Part shown: positions 8,520 through 10,868 of the stretch, one piece after another | Layout of the letters: the number at the start of each line of letters is the position of its first letter | How positions within the stretch are numbered: the first letter of the stretch is position 1 | NCBI GenBank assembly: GCA_937920335.1 | Contig: CALGUT010000597.1 | Coordinates: forward strand, 1-10,868 | Length of the DNA: 10,868 nt | From: an uncultured Opitutales bacterium | Lineage (GTDB): Bacteria; Verrucomicrobiota; Verrucomicrobiia; Opitutales; UBA2995 | Direction: 5' to 3' | Notes under the pieces: generated by a model | The model's database searches: none | Told to the model about the DNA's origin: nothing | What the model saw: the letters and a program-made list of their open reading frames with translations, nothing else | Position numbers and translations under genes: made by a program

Positions 8520-8550
8520 GCCTTTCGAGTGGGTGTAAGATTTAGCAAAT

Positions 8551-8575
8551 CCGCGGGGAAACCTGCGGGTTTTTT
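8551..8575 (+). terminator. Rho-independent terminator of the YugP-type peptidase gene
   Basis: A 7-base-pair stem CCGCGGG / CCTGCGG, with one G-T (G-U) pair, closes a GAAA tetraloop at 8558-8561 and is followed by GTTTTTT. This is a textbook intrinsic terminator for the + strand. On the - strand the hairpin is followed only by ATTTGC, so it is a poor terminator for the convergent corrinoid operon, which ends at 8604. Confidence 0.9.
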
Positions 8576-8603
8576 CGTTATCCCAGACTAGATTTATAGC
8601 CTC

Positions 8604-9524
8604 CTAGTACCGTTCCCAACCGATACCCTTGTGTCCGTAGTCAGCAGTCTCAGGATGAAATATCTCTGCCAGAATTTCTGCTGATTCTACCACGCGTGGT
8701 CCAGGGCGATTGAAGAAATGATTCCCATCGGTCAGGTATAGCTCGCCGGATTGAACGGCACGGAGAGACTGCCAGGCAGTCTGTTTCAGGGCCTCTTCCA
8801 TTTCGGCTCGAGTTTTTTTCAGTCCCCAACCGCAAGGCCTCACGACAATCTTATCCGGATTAGCTTCGATAAGTTTCTCCAATGGAACGACGGGTGTGTG
8901 TTTATTAGGAATCCCCAGCAGGTCATTTCCTCCTGCCATAGACACGAGCTCAGGCACCCAGATACCTGCAGGCATAAAGGGATCGATCCATTCGACGCAG
9001 ACCACCGATGGTTTTTGAGAAATCGTTGAATACTGCTCGCCAATGATTTTGAGCCGAGACTGCATGTCCCGCACCAGGTTTTGTCCGCGATCTGCAACTC
9101 CAAGGCTTGTCGCCATTTCAAGAATTCCCGCATAAATATCCTCCAGGCTATTAGGCGCCAGGGACACGATTTTTGGACTGGAGTCCAGCACATCGCACAC
9201 CGCAGCCTCAACATCCTTCAGACTGACAGCGCAGACTTCGCATTGATCTTGAGTGATGATATGGGTCGGTTGAAGAGCCTTCAACACATCCGCATGAACC
9301 CGGTAAACGGACAGGGCATCACGAAGGGCATCTTTAACGCGTTGATCAATTTCAAGACTGCTGCCGTGAATATCGAATTTGGGCTCTGAACAAATCGGGA
9401 GTCTTTCTACGGAAGGAGGAAAATCGCATTCATGAGAACGTCCCACAAGATCTGCTTCGAGGCCTAGCGCGCAGACGGTTTCGGTACTACTTGCAATGAG
9501 GGATAGTATGCGCCGATCAGCCAT
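8604..9524 (-). CDS. BtuF-like corrinoid-binding protein without signal peptide
   Basis: A 306-residue protein of the periplasmic-binding-protein-like fold used by BtuF and siderophore binders (PF01497). It starts directly with the first beta strand, RRILSLIASSTETVCALGL, followed by GRSHECDFP at 28-36, the sequence TQDQCEVCAVS at 91-101, and a second lobe with VEWIDPFMPAGIWVPELVSMAGG. The DQCxVCAVS motif with two cysteines (C95, C98) is typical of proteins annotated as 'cobalamin-binding protein' in many bacteria. A TAG stop lies immediately before the ATG in the same frame, so no upstream signal peptide can be added. The ATG overlaps the adenosyltransferase stop (ATGGCTGA, 8 bases), indicating translational coupling. 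Its place in a corrinoid operon supports cobalamin or cobinamide as the ligand. A cytoplasmic location is inferred; it may bind corrinoid inside the cell rather than deliver it to an importer. Confidence 0.9.
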   Translation of the reverse strand: MADRRILSLIASSTETVCALGLEADLVGRSHECDFPPSVERLPICSEPKFDIHGSSLEIDQRVKDALRDALSVYRVHADVLKALQPTHIITQDQCEVCAVSLKDVEAAVCDVLDSSPKIVSLAPNSLEDIYAGILEMATSLGVADRGQNLVRDMQSRLKIIGEQYSTISQKPSVVCVEWIDPFMPAGIWVPELVSMAGGNDLLGIPNKHTPVVPLEKLIEANPDKIVVRPCGWGLKKTRAEMEEALKQTAWQSLRAVQSGELYLTDGNHFFNRPGPRVVESAEILAEIFHPETADYGHKGIGWERY

Positions 9525-10101
9525 CTACGGAGTCTGGCTTCGATTGAAACAGTCGCCACCTTTCCTCGGTGGCTCCGGTTCGGTGGATTTCCTGGCGAGA
9601 GAGCTTAAATAGTAAGTCGGACAGGCGATTGATGAATTGAAGAATACTTGGATGGACGGGGTCTTCCTGATGCAGTTGGACCAGATTACGTTCTGCTCGG
9701 CGTACAACGGTTCGTGCGACATGGCAGAGGGCGGCGATTTCGGTGCCTCCTGGGAGAAGGAAATATTCGGTGGTGCTTGCCAGGGAATCTTCGACCGCTT
9801 GCATCCACCGTTCCATGCGAATCGAGGCTTCTTCAGGGAGTGGAATCGTGGGTTGTTTCGGAGAGTCGGAGGGCGTTGCAACATGCCCCATCAGGTTCAT
9901 CATCTCCGTTTGGATCTCTTGCAAGGGTGCCTGCCAGTCGTGGTCTGGTGGAAGTTTTATTCGTAGCAGACCCAGGAAGCTGTTCGCTTCGTCCAGGTCT
10001 CCCAAGCAGTGAATGCGTATGTTGGTTTTGGATACTCGGCTTCCGCCACCGAGTCCGGTGGTTCCTCCGTCGCCTGCACGTGTAGATATGTTACCTTTCA
10101 A
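9517..10101 (-). CDS. PduO-type cob(I)alamin adenosyltransferase
   Basis: A 194-residue enzyme that transfers the adenosyl group of ATP to cob(I)alamin (or cob(I)yrinic acid diamide) to make adenosylcobalamin, in the cytoplasm. It belongs to the PduO/MMAB family (PF01923). The N-terminal ATP-binding motif TRAGDGGTTGLGGGSRVSK is at residues 7-25. GDLDEANSFLGLLR follows at 34-47, the helix ARTVVRRAERN at 129-139 carries the conserved Arg and Glu residues that contact ATP, and FINRLSDLLFKLSR is at 156-169. Length is normal for the stand-alone form without the extra C-terminal domain of Salmonella PduO. The start is TTG at 10101: no ATG or GTG is available nearby and the conserved motif begins only six codons later. 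It lies 76 bases after the ABC ATPase stop and overlaps the corrinoid-binding protein gene by 8 bases. Confidence 0.95.
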   Translation of the reverse strand: MKGNISTRAGDGGTTGLGGGSRVSKTNIRIHCLGDLDEANSFLGLLRIKLPPDHDWQAPLQEIQTEMMNLMGHVATPSDSPKQPTIPLPEEASIRMERWMQAVEDSLASTTEYFLLPGGTEIAALCHVARTVVRRAERNLVQLHQEDPVHPSILQFINRLSDLLFKLSRQEIHRTGATEERWRLFQSKPDSVDG

Positions 10102-10177
10102 GATACCCGAAGTGTGGATGGTTTCATTGAAAGAGCAAGAGTGTCTGGGAGTTTCGGTGGCTTGTGCGATTAATTTC

Positions 10178-10868
10178 CTATCGCTTTAAGGATTCTATCC
10201 AATGAGTGAGGTCGGCAATGGACGCGAATGTTTTGTTCTCAGTATGAACGATCCATCGCGCGGTACTTTTGTGTCCATCTACGGTTATCGTTAGGGACGC
10301 ATTATCTTTGTCGGCCGAGAGTCCATACCCTTGCCTTCGGAGCATTCGTTTTGTCCACAGGAGCTCTGTTCCGTCTCCCTCTAGATGAGCCCACGCGCAC
10401 GGTTCCTGGTGTACTTGAAACGAACCGTGTTGGGAATCCCATGTTAACTTCTGACTACCGAATAATACTTCCAAAGCCCCGTTGAGGGCTAAGGCTTCCG
10501 GGGTTCCTTTTGTAATATTTCCATCTTCAGAGAGCAGCCAAAGCTCGTCGGCACATTGTATCGCCAGTTCGAGGTCATGTGTTGACTGAAGAATGGCCAT
10601 CTCATGAGTGTGAGACAGATCGCGCAAGGTGTGCATCAATTCAATCCGCCTTACCAAGTCGAGATACGCCGTAGGTTCGTCTAAAAGTAGGACCGGCGCT
10701 TCTTGAGCGAGAGCTCGGGCGATCATCACCTTTTGGCGTTCGCCGTCGCTGAGCTCAATTACGTTTCTATCTTTTAGGGGTTCAGCTCCGGCCGCCTTGA
10801 TTGCCCACTCAACTTTCTGATGATCTGTATTAGTCAGGATTCCGTTCCAACGGGTGTGTGGATGTCGT
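10178..10868 (-). CDS. ABC transporter ATP-binding protein, probably corrinoid importer ATPase (N-terminus outside the window)
   Basis: The frame is open to the right edge, so the Walker A part lies beyond it. Visible are the signature motif LSDGERQKVMIARALAQ (about 10700-10755), Walker B VLLLDEPTAYLDL (about 10660-10695) and the H-loop STHDLELA (about 10565-10590). A GTG at 10729 falls inside this signature and is not a real start. The sequence fits the FecE/BtuD/FhuC branch that powers uptake of metal chelates and corrinoids. After the nucleotide-binding domain there is an extra C-terminal segment of about 80-90 residues (from SQKLTWDS to the end), rich in alternating strands and ending in SIADLTHWIESLKR. 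Similar tails occur in chelate ABC ATPases of Bacteroidetes-like bacteria, as far as I recall. Assignment to corrinoids rests on the two downstream genes. Confidence 0.9.
   Translation of the reverse strand, partial: RHPHTRWNGILTNTDHQKVEWAIKAAGAEPLKDRNVIELSDGERQKVMIARALAQEAPVLLLDEPTAYLDLVRRIELMHTLRDLSHTHEMAILQSTHDLELAIQCADELWLLSEDGNITKGTPEALALNGALEVLFGSQKLTWDSQHGSFQVHQEPCAWAHLEGDGTELLWTKRMLRRQGYGLSADKDNASLTITVDGHKSTARWIVHTENKTFASIADLTHWIESLKR

Noticed and set aside
8840..9214. Open frame of 124 codons on the - strand in another frame
   Set aside because: It lies within the corrinoid-binding protein gene in a shifted frame, and its translation is low-complexity with no motif.
9648..10085. Open frame of 145 codons on the + strand
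   Set aside because: It is the antisense shadow of the adenosyltransferase gene, whose protein motifs are unmistakable; the + strand translation shows no recognisable family.
10102..10177. Possible cobalamin riboswitch between the ABC ATPase and the adenosyltransferase
   Set aside because: The gap is only 76 bases, too short for the element, and no B12-box-like sequence was seen. If a riboswitch controls the operon it lies upstream, beyond the right edge.

Overview
The window looks like chromosomal DNA from a member of the Verrucomicrobiota, probably an Opitutae-like or marine lineage. This is inferred from protein style rather than from any marker gene. The clues are a DUF1501 protein beside a very large secreted dehydrogenase-cytochrome fusion, whose C-terminus carries the 'LDSD...IIEYAFNLDPL' and 'YQVQFSTDLTNW' motifs common in secreted verrucomicrobial proteins. 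Frequent non-ATG starts (TTG) and few Shine-Dalgarno sequences fit the same picture. No rRNA, tRNA, CRISPR, transposase or phage gene was seen. Coding density is high, and no gap reaches 300 bases.

Left part (1-5162): the 3' end of a DUF1501 gene on the + strand runs tail-to-tail, with a 3-base gap, into a 3.6 kb gene on the - strand. That gene joins a glucose/sorbosone-dehydrogenase-type beta-propeller, a diheme cytochrome c module, a discoidin (F5/8 type C) module, a bacterial Ig-like module and a verrucomicrobial C-terminal region. A hydrophobic, lipobox-bearing leader lies upstream of its first conventional start codon. Both proteins are expected outside the cytoplasm.

Middle (5163-8603): an M3-family zinc oligopeptidase (+) converges with a small TIGR03643/DUF2805 gene (-), overlapping by 4 bases. 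After a 220-base intergenic region comes a YugP-type membrane zinc peptidase (+), followed by a clear rho-independent terminator.

Right part (8604-10868): a - strand corrinoid operon. In transcription order it encodes an ABC-transporter ATPase (its N-terminus lies beyond the window), a PduO-type cob(I)alamin adenosyltransferase, and a BtuF-like corrinoid-binding protein whose start overlaps the end of the adenosyltransferase gene by 8 bases. Together they suggest corrinoid import followed by conversion to adenosylcobalamin. The binding protein cannot have a signal peptide with its present start, because a stop codon directly precedes its ATG, so it may act in the cytoplasm.

I found no convincing wholly new system. 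The points most worth checking are the unusual start of the dehydrogenase fusion, its domain architecture, and the signal-less corrinoid binder fused translationally to the adenosyltransferase gene.
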